This document shows positions 1-4,563 of a stretch of DNA of 5,888 bases, in pieces. Position 1 is the first letter of the stretch. The number at the start of each line of letters is the position of its first letter. Location of the stretch: assembly GCA_016763255.1 (NCBI GenBank), contig JAESUA010000247.1, positions 1-5,888 of the forward strand, in the 5' to 3' direction. This stretch comes from Magnetovibrio sp. GTDB taxonomy: Bacteria; Pseudomonadota; Alphaproteobacteria; Rhodospirillales; Magnetovibrionaceae. Under the pieces are notes generated by a model. The model was not told the origin of the DNA and searched no databases. It saw nothing but the letters and a program-made list of their open reading frames with translations. Position numbers and translations under genes: made by a program.

Positions 1-140
1 ACGGCGATGTTCACATCCGCATCCGTGCGCAACACGGCTTTGAGCAATGCCAGCCCGTCCAGACCTTGCCACGCTTTCAGCAAGGTTTGCACCAGTCCCG
101 AGGTCAGACCTCGTTGAGGCTTTTGAGCAGCCTGTGTCAT
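1..140 (-). CDS. cysH: Probable phosphoadenylyl/adenylyl-sulfate reductase, N-terminus only
   Basis: About 46 codons are visible before the gene leaves the window. It starts at ATG 140-138 and reads MTQAAQKPQRGLTSG, then a helical stretch LVQTLLKAWQGLDGLALLKA and a strand ending NIAV. This layout resembles the N-terminus of CysH-type reductases just before their SSFG nucleotide-binding loop, which would lie beyond the edge. CysH reduces PAPS or APS to sulfite in the cytoplasm, and the sulfite is the substrate of the reductase encoded just upstream. A purine-rich GGGGGCGGCG stretch precedes the start. An in-frame continuation of the upstream reductase ends in a TGA overlapping this ATG as ATGA, the usual arrangement of translationally coupled genes, but a TAG now stops the reductase 65 nt earlier. 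The assignment rests on position and weak N-terminal resemblance; no catalytic motif is visible. Another small cys-operon gene is possible. Confidence 0.55.
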   Translation of the reverse strand, partial: MTQAAQKPQRGLTSGLVQTLLKAWQGLDGLALLKAVLRTDADVNIA

Positions 141-205
141 TGCGCCGCCCCCACCAAAAAGCCAGGGATCGCGCTCAAGACACGCTCAACTTCCGCATCC
201 GCCGC
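137..205 (-). other. In-frame continuation of the sulfite reductase beyond its TAG stop
   Basis: Directly after TAG 208-206 the same frame stays open for 22 codons, reading AADAEVERVLSAIPGFLVGA then AQ, and ends at TGA 139-137. That TGA overlaps the next gene's ATG (140-138) as ATGA. The encoded stretch is a plausible amphipathic helix continuing the C-terminal helical domain (QAWA-stop-AADAEVERVL). A single C-to-T change in a CAG codon would produce this TAG. The likely explanations are a recent nonsense mutation, a sequencing error, or amber readthrough. It may also be non-coding spacer, but the exact four-base overlap argues against chance. Confidence 0.5.
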
Positions 206-2206
206 CTACGCCCAAGCCTGCAATGCAGGCAAGGCGTCGGACGGCTGACCACCCGACAGCACCGCGGCCTCTACCACCACCGCACTGTTGAGGGCATTCA
301 GCAGGTCCTTGTTGTGCGGCCACTGCTGGCGAATGTCTGCGGCCAATTGCTCAACCGGTTGTGCTTCGTTGCCGCCTGCGATGGTCAGCAAGCGTTGCGC
401 GGGCAGAACCAAGGCTTCATGCACATGGATGACCGCTTGTTCACGGTTTTCCACCCGTTCAGCGCGCAACACATCTTGGCGTGCCACACGGGCAAGATCG
501 GACAGATGTTCACCGACCACAGAACCTGCAGCGCATTCACCGGTGGAGGTCACCGGCGGCACGAAGATGTTGTCGTCGGCAACATCAAAGCGCAAAAATG
601 CCGCCTTGGCGTCCTCAGCCTTCAGCACCGGTGCAAGGATTTCGACAATACCGTGCGAACCGACACGTTCGGCCCACTGGCGCACACTTTCATCATCAGC
701 TTTGCCCACCTTGATGGCTTCCAACAACAAAAGCAGCGTTTGCTTGGCGCGCTTGGCCGGAATGAACGGGCCGGTGATGCCGTGCTGTTTTGGGCTGCCG
801 CCCAAGTGCACCTGATAATGCGGTGCGGGCTTGCCATCGATTTTTTTGGCGATACCGTGCAGGCCAATATCACCAAGATGGTGATGACCGCACGAGTTGT
901 GGCAGCCCGATACGCGCAGTTTCAAGTTGGGCAGGCCATCAAATTCCGGCCCCGCATCCAACAGGCTTTCGGCCAGCGCATGGCTGTCGGTGATGCCGAT
1001 GGCGCAGGTGTAGGTTCCGGGGCAAGACACCAAGTTATCCATCGCGTGTTTGCGCCCGCTGGCATCCAAGCCCAAATTGCGCGTGGCCTCGATAAAGAGC
1101 TCGACACTGCCCGCATTCAAGCCCACCGCGACGATGTTTTGATCGCGCGTCAGGCGCAGCTCAGTGGCACCAGAAGCTTCGGCCAAATCGGCCAAGTTTT
1201 CCAACTGCCCAGAGGTCAACCAGCCGAGCGGCACTTCAATGCCCACGGCGGTATGCTTTGAGGGCTGGGCAATCGGGCCGCGAAGACGCAGTTCACCAGC
1301 GTCACCACCGGCTTCGTTCCAGTCCAATTCGGCCCAGCTGCGCCGTTCAAAATTACGGATCAGCGCGTATTGTTCATGCACCAAGCGCACGAACTCTTGT
1401 TCGCCAAAACGCTTCACCAAAAACTTGATACGCGCCCGATTTTTATTTTCGCGCGATGAATGGGCCACGTGGACACGGGCCACGGCTTCTTGAACGCCGG
1501 GCAGCTCATCTTCGCTGACAAACTCGAACAACTCGACCGCGATCGAAGGGTGGGTACCCAGACCGCCACCGGCCACCACACGAAAGCCCTTTTGGCCGTC
1601 GCGCTCAACGGCGATAAAGCCAAGGTCGTCGATGGAACTAAGGCCGCAATCGGTGGCGCAACCCGAAACTGTGGTTTTGAATTTGCGCGGCATGTGCTGG
1701 GTCAGCGGATGACGTAACCACGCCCGCGTCAGTTTCCCCGCCGTTTGCGCCGCATCGGTCAATTCCGATCCGCAAAAACCGGCTTTAGGGCACGCCGTTA
1801 TGGCGCGAAACGTATTACCTGAGGCTTCGCGGGTGCTGACCCCACCGGTGTTCAACTGCTCCACAAACGGAGCCAGGTTTTTCAGCGCGATGAAGTAGAG
1901 CTGAATGCCCTGGCGGGTGGTGATGTGAATGTCACCGCCGCCATGGGCCGCGTTCGAACGCGCAATGGTGCGGGCCTGCTCCAGGCTCATGCGTCCACCG
2001 GGCAATTTGACGCGCATCATGTGCTCACCGGCTTGGCGCTGTTCATAAATGCCAAAACGCAGACGGAAGGTTTTCCAGCGGTCATCATGCCAATCACCAC
2101 TGATGTAGTGGGCGATTCCGGCACGAAACTCGGCAATATCGTCGTTTGAGGCCAATGTTTGGTTGTCAAAATCGACAAAGTCGTTTGCTGGTCGTTCGAA
2201 AGTCAT
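206..2206 (-). CDS. cysI: Sirohaem [4Fe-4S] sulfite (or nitrite) reductase with C-terminal helical extension
   Basis: This cytoplasmic 666-aa enzyme should carry out the six-electron reduction of sulfite to sulfide, or of nitrite to ammonia. The two tandem ferredoxin-like/sirohaem repeats are clear. Anion-binding residues match the family: R65 (MMRVKLPGG), R134 (SGNTFR), K175 and K177 (PRKFK). The cluster/sirohaem cysteines of the second repeat are C395, C401, C435 and C439 (CPGTYTC, GCHNSCG). The first repeat also keeps a CX5C/CX3C set: C139, C145, C183 and C187. After about residue 555 a region beginning TGECAAGSVVGEH forms an extra helical domain, making the protein about 100 aa longer than usual single-chain reductases. 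I recall a similar HEPN-like tail in some bacterial sulfite reductases. The start is supported by AAGGA 7 nt before ATG 2206. The probable cysH downstream and the Cys-rich leader upstream favour sulfite as substrate. The ORF stops at TAG 208-206, possibly prematurely. Confidence 0.93.
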   Translation of the reverse strand: MTFERPANDFVDFDNQTLASNDDIAEFRAGIAHYISGDWHDDRWKTFRLRFGIYEQRQAGEHMMRVKLPGGRMSLEQARTIARSNAAHGGGDIHITTRQGIQLYFIALKNLAPFVEQLNTGGVSTREASGNTFRAITACPKAGFCGSELTDAAQTAGKLTRAWLRHPLTQHMPRKFKTTVSGCATDCGLSSIDDLGFIAVERDGQKGFRVVAGGGLGTHPSIAVELFEFVSEDELPGVQEAVARVHVAHSSRENKNRARIKFLVKRFGEQEFVRLVHEQYALIRNFERRSWAELDWNEAGGDAGELRLRGPIAQPSKHTAVGIEVPLGWLTSGQLENLADLAEASGATELRLTRDQNIVAVGLNAGSVELFIEATRNLGLDASGRKHAMDNLVSCPGTYTCAIGITDSHALAESLLDAGPEFDGLPNLKLRVSGCHNSCGHHHLGDIGLHGIAKKIDGKPAPHYQVHLGGSPKQHGITGPFIPAKRAKQTLLLLLEAIKVGKADDESVRQWAERVGSHGIVEILAPVLKAEDAKAAFLRFDVADDNIFVPPVTSTGECAAGSVVGEHLSDLARVARQDVLRAERVENREQAVIHVHEALVLPAQRLLTIAGGNEAQPVEQLAADIRQQWPHNKDLLNALNSAVVVEAAVLSGGQPSDALPALQAWA

Positions 2207-2309
2207 GTGTTCATCCTTGGTGAGTGCGAGGCATACGCGTCCCCGCTTCGAGCGCTCATAGGGCGTTCGATAAAATGGCTCTTAAGCTTTAAATGAAGTA
2301 ACGCAGGGG

Positions 2310-2328
2310 CCGTCTCATACGGAGACGG
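2310..2328 (-). promoter_or_regulatory. Stem-loop between the leader ORF stop and the sulfite reductase
   Basis: CCGTCTC and GAGACGG form a perfect 7-bp stem with a 5-nt loop CGTAT. An outer GTAGC/GTTAC stem can add 5 bp, including one G-T pair, across an internal loop. The hairpin begins 9 nt after the leader ORF stop codon, so a terminating ribosome would touch its 5' flank. No T-run follows (CCCCTGC comes next), so it is not a standard intrinsic terminator. It could be a pause or Rho-related element, or act on translation. Confidence 0.5.
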
Positions 2329-2337
2329 AAGCTACGC

Positions 2338-2427
2338 TCACATACAACAGTGCAAGCGACAACAAAGTGCGTTGTTGGAACCAGTAACTGGCATTCGGAA
2401 GCTGGAGTACTGAATCATGTTCATCAT
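2338..2427 (-). CDS. Cysteine-rich 29-aa leader peptide upstream of the sulfite reductase
   Basis: A short ORF starts at ATG 2427 (further in-frame ATGs at 2424 and 2418) and stops at TGA 2340-2338. AGGCGG lies 5 nt before the first ATG, a good Shine-Dalgarno match. The peptide starts MMNMIQYSS and ends LCCRLHCCM, so four of its last eight residues are cysteine, all encoded by TGT in two TGTTGT tandems. It ends 131 nt before the sulfite reductase start. Clustered codons for the end-product amino acid just before the stop are the hallmark of attenuation leader peptides, and cysteine is the end product here. The first TGTTGT pair overlaps the 3' arm of a hairpin formed by the preceding AACAAC codons, so a stalled ribosome would disturb it. 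Cysteine-rich regulatory uORFs are known in mycobacteria and in Rhodobacter. I do not recall one in front of an alphaproteobacterial sulfite reductase. No protein function beyond regulation is suggested. Confidence 0.72.
   Translation of the reverse strand: MMNMIQYSSFRMPVTGSNNALCCRLHCCM
2360..2377 (-). promoter_or_regulatory. Stem-loop inside the Cys-rich leader ORF
   Basis: CAACAA and TTGTTG pair perfectly (6 bp) around a 6-nt loop CGCACT. The 3' arm runs into the first tandem of cysteine codons (TGTTGT). A ribosome stalled at these codons would cover that arm and free the AACAAC arm, while fast translation would move through both. This is the position expected of the first hairpin of an attenuator. 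The stem is short and A-T rich, so stability is modest. Confidence 0.45.
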
Positions 2428-2472
2428 TTTGTCCGCCTTTGGTCTATTGGACCCGCGAAAAACACTTCCACG

Positions 2473-2529
2473 GCGCTTTAGCTTCGATTTTTTAACGCGG
2501 TCGCAAGCTGCCCCCTCAAATCACCGCGG
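2473..2529 (-). promoter_or_regulatory. SAM-II-like riboswitch aptamer
   Basis: The minus strand carries, in order, the conserved SAM-II segments GGTGATTTG, GCTTGC, CGTTAAAAAA and GCTAAA. P1 is a perfect 6-bp pair CGCGGT (2528-2523) with ACCGCG (2501-2496). The pseudoknot P2 is a perfect 5-bp pair between AGCTT in the P1 loop (2509-2505) and AAGCT downstream (2484-2480). This is the H-type pseudoknot of the metA/SAM-II class, which binds S-adenosylmethionine and usually hides the ribosome-binding site of a met gene just downstream. Here the nearest RBS is that of the Cys-rich leader ORF, about 35-40 nt further on, and the first long gene is the sulfite reductase. The conserved segments were matched from memory; a covariance-model search was not run. 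Confidence 0.82.
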
Positions 2530-2585
2530 TTCGTTCAGGATCACTCCTAAATGTAGGCACAACGGGTCGAACCATCCCGCTGGAG

Positions 2586-2617
2586 ACTATAAAACACACA
2601 GCAAGTGTTCTTGTCAA
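2586..2617 (-). promoter_or_regulatory. Candidate promoter of the sulfite reductase operon
   Basis: The minus strand has a perfect -35 TTGACA (2617-2612). Downstream are TTTATA (2593-2588, 18-nt spacer) and TATAGT (2591-2586, a better hexamer but with a 20-nt spacer). Transcription would begin near 2580, about 50 nt before the SAM-II-like aptamer, giving a leader of roughly 370 nt. The position suits the aptamer, but the -10 choice is uncertain. Confidence 0.5.
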
Positions 2618-2645
2618 ATATTCTTTGTATATTTTGTGTGTTTTA
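2590..2645. repeat. Nested inverted repeat around the candidate sulfite reductase promoter
   Basis: TAAAACACACA (2590-2600) and TGTGTGTTTTA (2635-2645) are perfect 11-bp inverted arms 34 nt apart. Inside lies a second dyad, AAATAT (2616-2621) and ATATTT (2629-2634). The left arm overlaps the candidate -10 region and the inner dyad abuts the TTGACA, so it could be an operator for a dimeric or looping regulator. It could also act as a weak A-T-rich terminator hairpin for the membrane-protein gene upstream. No T-run follows cleanly on either strand. Confidence 0.5.
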
Positions 2646-2675
2646 ACTTTAATGTACACTGATAAATGTAATTAA

Positions 2676-2993
2676 TTACCAGTCATCGTCAAATTTGAGC
2701 TTATCAACAATCGGCCCCATGGCGCGAAAGCGCAGAATTGCGCCGCCAATGATGAATAAAACGCCCGTTAATGCCCACATAATGGGGTGCACGATGATCT
2801 CTAAACTGGACAGGAAATAGCCGCGGGCAGGTTCTAAAATGATCCCCAGCACCAAATACACAGCGGTAAACAAAATGATCAAAATGCCTATACGCAGCAA
2901 CAACATGGTCATCCGATAGGACATCGGCTGCGTGACCTTCATGCGATGCTCGACCTTATCCCAAAAATCATCATCTTCCACTGACATGGTCAT
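2676..2993 (-). CDS. Small two-helix membrane protein of unknown function
   Basis: I do not recognise this 105-aa protein. It begins MTMSVEDDDFWDKVEHRMKV with an acidic N-terminal segment. Two hydrophobic stretches follow: LLLRIGILIILFTAVYLVLG at about residues 31-50, and a segment around MWALTGVLFIIGGAIL at about 72-87. It ends in the acidic tail KLKFDDDW. Both termini are probably on the same side of the inner membrane, and the Arg/Lys residues flanking the helices suggest the cytoplasm. I chose ATG 2993 because GGGAG lies 6 nt upstream. A longer frame opens at ATG 3041 and would add 16 residues, but it lacks a good ribosome-binding site. The gene precedes the sulfite reductase leader on the same strand, and the intervening promoter and leader suggest separate transcription. 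It is divergent from the 57-aa gene at 3187. No link to sulfur metabolism is visible. Confidence 0.75.
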   Translation of the reverse strand: MTMSVEDDDFWDKVEHRMKVTQPMSYRMTMLLLRIGILIILFTAVYLVLGIILEPARGYFLSSLEIIVHPIMWALTGVLFIIGGAILRFRAMGPIVDKLKFDDDW

Positions 2994-3085
2994 CGTGATC
3001 TCCCAATCGTTTGAACACTCACCATCAAGATGGTCCCCCATTTATCCACGTTTGGCAAATTCACAGAACTGATCGCCGTCTTCAA

Positions 3086-3115
3086 ATGACAAGTTTTGTG
3101 AATATTGCGTTAAAT
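3086..3115 (+). promoter_or_regulatory. Weak candidate promoter for the 57-aa gene
   Basis: ATGACA (3086-3091) and TTAAAT (3110-3115) are separated by 18 nt on the plus strand, about 70-100 nt before the 57-aa ORF. Five of six and four of six bases match the -35 and -10 consensus. This is weak support in an A-T-rich gap. Confidence 0.25.
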
Positions 3116-3148
3116 GCATGGAAAGGTTTGTCATGCCATACTTAAGGC

Positions 3149-3166
3149 ACGGTCAAGAATGACCGT
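3149..3166 (+). promoter_or_regulatory. Perfect 7-bp palindromic hairpin in the leader of the 57-aa gene
   Basis: ACGGTCA and TGACCGT pair perfectly around the loop AGAA. The element ends 7 nt before the AAAGGAG ribosome-binding site of the ORF at 3187. It could be a dimeric operator, an mRNA-stabilising 5' hairpin, or a translational control element. Nothing in the sequence decides between these. Confidence 0.5.
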
Positions 3167-3186
3167 CAGACCAAAGGAGAAACCTG

Positions 3187-3360
3187 ATGCGGTATTATCT
3201 TAAGGCACATGAGGATATGGGAAACGAAATCACCCACCTTGCCGACAACCTGGTCCATCATTTAGGCGTAGAAGATGCCCTGCGCATCTGCCGCGAAAAT
3301 TCATGGGACGGGGTGATGCTCGAAATCCAAGATCGTCTGAACGAAAGCGTCCAACACTGA
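3187..3360 (+). CDS. Small 57-aa protein of unknown function
   Basis: A complete short gene runs from ATG 3187 to TGA 3358-3360. AAAGGAG lies 7 nt before the start, a near-ideal ribosome-binding site and the main evidence that the gene is real. The product begins MRYYLKAHEDMGNEITHLAD and ends in LEIQDRLNESVQH. It has no signal peptide or membrane segment. It looks helical, with a central NLVHHLGVEDALRICRENSW stretch carrying one Cys and two adjacent His. I do not recognise the family and assign no function. It points toward mobB and converges with it, with only 33 nt between the two stop codons and a weak GCACT/GGTGC stem (3368-3389 region) in that gap. A perfect hairpin in its leader suggests regulation at the operator or RNA level. 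Confidence 0.75.
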   Translation: MRYYLKAHEDMGNEITHLADNLVHHLGVEDALRICRENSWDGVMLEIQDRLNESVQH

Positions 3361-3393
3361 GCTTTCGGGCACTGATTTAAAAGCGGTGCAAGC

Positions 3394-3942
3394 TTACGAT
3401 TTTGATTTTACATAGCTAACGATAAAATCAGCTACGGCCTCAACATTGTTCAGGTCGAGCAACGGAATCTTTATCCCATCGACCGCCTCATCCGTGGCCA
3501 ACGCGACCACGCTGTCATCGGTTTTACACAACAGTTTTTTGCCGCGCGACGGACGACTAACCTCGATTTTGGCGAAGCGATGCGACTTAAACCCTTCGAT
3601 CAGAAGGATGTCCACCGGGGCCATTTTGGTGAACAACTCTTCCATGTCCGGCTCCGGCTCATCACGCAATTCATTCAACAAAGCCCAGCGTTTTTTTGAG
3701 GTCAGCAACACTTCGCGTGCGCCCGCCTGACGATGCAAATAACTGTCCTTACCGGGCTTATCCATATCAAAATCATGATGAGTGTGCTTCATGGTCGACA
3801 CCGTGTAGCCGCGCCCAATCAACACCGGGATCAATTCGGTCAGCAAGGTGGTCTTGCCGGTTCCGCTCCAGCCGATGATGCCGATGATGTGTTGGGGGCC
3901 CTGCCTTGAAACAGACACGGGAGACTTGCTAGAATCATTCAT
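3394..3942 (-). CDS. mobB: Molybdopterin-guanine dinucleotide biosynthesis adaptor protein MobB
   Basis: This 182-aa cytoplasmic P-loop GTPase assists MobA in making the bis-MGD form of the molybdenum cofactor for DMSO-reductase-family enzymes. The Walker A motif is GWSGTGKTT at residues 24-32. The family signature MKHTHHDFDMDKPGKDSYLH, followed by RQAGA, spans 51-75, and a Walker B-like DILLIEGFK lies at 111-119. Length matches single-domain MobB. The N-terminus carries about 18 residues before the first beta strand, more than many relatives. An in-frame TAA 12 nt upstream means ATG 3942 is the first available ATG. It lacks a clear Shine-Dalgarno sequence, so the start is less certain than the identity. 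mobA lies on the same strand 0.6 kb upstream, but an opposing gene separates them, so the two are not simply co-transcribed. A divergent dyad-rich region (4054-4099) lies upstream and probably holds its promoter. Confidence 0.93.
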   Translation of the reverse strand: MNDSSKSPVSVSRQGPQHIIGIIGWSGTGKTTLLTELIPVLIGRGYTVSTMKHTHHDFDMDKPGKDSYLHRQAGAREVLLTSKKRWALLNELRDEPEPDMEELFTKMAPVDILLIEGFKSHRFAKIEVSRPSRGKKLLCKTDDSVVALATDEAVDGIKIPLLDLNNVEAVADFIVSYVKSKS

Positions 3943-4053
3943 AAAGGCAGATTATCCGATTTTGACACCCGAAAGGGCGATTGGTTCAATGAACTATGCC
4001 GTCCCCTCCCCCCGCTGACAAGGGAAGAGGCATCAGGCGCCCTCATTCACAAG

Positions 4054-4099
4054 CACTATAAGATGCAATCACGACATCGTTACAATGTATAGTGATTGC
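4054..4099. promoter_or_regulatory. Divergent promoter/operator region between mobB and the 93-aa gene
   Basis: Two interlocked perfect dyads occur here: CACTATA (4054-4060) with TATAGTG (4088-4094), and GCAATCAC (4065-4072) with GTGATTGC (4092-4099). The first dyad contains TATAGT on both strands, 4088-4093 reading right and 4060-4055 reading left, so each could be a -10 element for its divergent gene. TACAAT (4081-4086) is a second plus-strand -10 option. No clear -35 is seen for any of them, which fits activator-dependent promoters or a chance match. Confidence 0.4.
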
Positions 4100-4131
4100 C
4101 GACTATTGATGTCCCCAGGGCCAAAACGCAT

Positions 4132-4200
4132 ATGAACGACGAAGCCTTAGCTGAAGGGGTGCGCCCCGAAGGAGGAATTCGACGTCATGGCTCAACCTGA
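4132..4200 (+). CDS. Possible 22-codon upstream ORF overlapping the 93-aa gene start
   Basis: ATG 4132 opens a frame starting MNDEALAEGVRPEGG and ending at TGA 4198-4200, 14 nt inside the 93-aa gene in a different frame. It contains a GGGG-TGCG-CCCC mini hairpin (4157-4168) and the GGAGG of the downstream gene. No good ribosome-binding site precedes it (AGGG is about 12 nt upstream). Translation would pass through the downstream RBS and start, so it could couple or modulate expression, but it may not be translated at all. Confidence 0.25.
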   Translation: MNDEALAEGVRPEGGIRRHGST

Positions 4201-4468
4201 CAAACACGCCAGCGTTCAATCGACGCTCGCATCTGCCAAAACAATGATTTATGAGGCGGTGAACGCCTTTAGTGGCGGTAAATTAGATGATGGTGAAAAA
4301 ATCATCACCCAGGTGATCGCCGACCTGGAACGCATCAGCCCCGATTTACCCAATGAAAACTCGCACGTGCAAGAGACCGCCAAAGACATCACGTCACGCG
4401 CTTTTTTGGTGAGAACTGATCTTAATGAAGCCGACCTGATCGTGCACCCGTGGCGCGCTAAACATTAA
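4187..4468 (+). CDS. 93-aa soluble helical protein of unknown function
   Basis: I do not recognise this protein. It begins MAQPDKHASVQSTLASAKTM and is predicted mostly helical (LASAKTMIYEAVNAF, GEKIITQVIADLERI). It ends in LNEADLIVHPWRAKH, with no signal peptide, membrane segment or cysteine. GGAGG (4171-4175) precedes the ATG, but the spacing of 11 nt is longer than ideal. A short out-of-frame uORF overlaps the start. The gene lies opposite and between mobB and mobA, divergent from mobB and convergent with mobA, and a long hairpin separates its end from mobA. Its position breaks what would otherwise be a mobA-mobB pair, but nothing in the protein suggests a molybdenum role. Codon use looks like its neighbours, so recent transfer is not indicated. 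Confidence 0.75.
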   Translation: MAQPDKHASVQSTLASAKTMIYEAVNAFSGGKLDDGEKIITQVIADLERISPDLPNENSHVQETAKDITSRAFLVRTDLNEADLIVHPWRAKH

Positions 4469-4518
4469 GGACTTTTGCGGTCTCGCTTCGCCGCCTACAT
4501 CTGTTTGATGGCAATAAG

Positions 4519-4563
4519 GGCTTTTATGGCCGGCTGCTCGTTCGAGGCCATTAGAGAAAAGCC
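4519..4563. terminator. Shared hairpin between the convergent 93-aa gene and mobA
   Basis: GGCTTTT (4519-4525) followed at once by ATGGCC (4526-4531) pairs with GGCCAT (4546-4551) and AAAAGCC (4557-4563). This gives 13 bp with a one-sided 5-nt bulge (TAGAG) and a 14-nt apical loop. The right arm covers the mobA stop codon. The A/T tracts within the arms give each strand a T-run on one side, as in bidirectional terminators. Neither strand has the usual T-run directly 3' of the stem, so termination efficiency is uncertain. Confidence 0.5.

Noticed and set aside
47..1261. A 404-codon plus-strand ORF opposite the sulfite reductase
   Set aside because: It lies antisense to a gene with clear catalytic motifs, has no family features or RBS, and is a shadow of high-GC codon bias.
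2459..2470. A T-run after the SAM-II-like aptamer as an intrinsic terminator
   Set aside because: The bases before it do not form a stable GC-rich hairpin ending at the T-run, and SAM-II elements usually act on translation.
2424..2471. A GTG-initiated 15-codon frame directly after the SAM-II-like aptamer, ending in an ATGA overlap with the Cys-rich ORF
   Set aside because: No Shine-Dalgarno sequence precedes the GTG. The overlap could be chance, and a GTG start this close to the pseudoknot cannot be supported without conservation.
2417..2662. An 81-codon plus-strand ORF in the sulfite reductase leader
   Set aside because: It has no good RBS, is antisense to the SAM-II-like aptamer and the Cys-rich leader ORF, and its composition is not protein-like.
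3141..3208. A 10-bp direct repeat CTTAAGGCAC at 3141-3150 and 3199-3208
   Set aside because: One copy lies inside the coding part of the 57-aa gene, and only two copies exist, so chance is a sufficient explanation.
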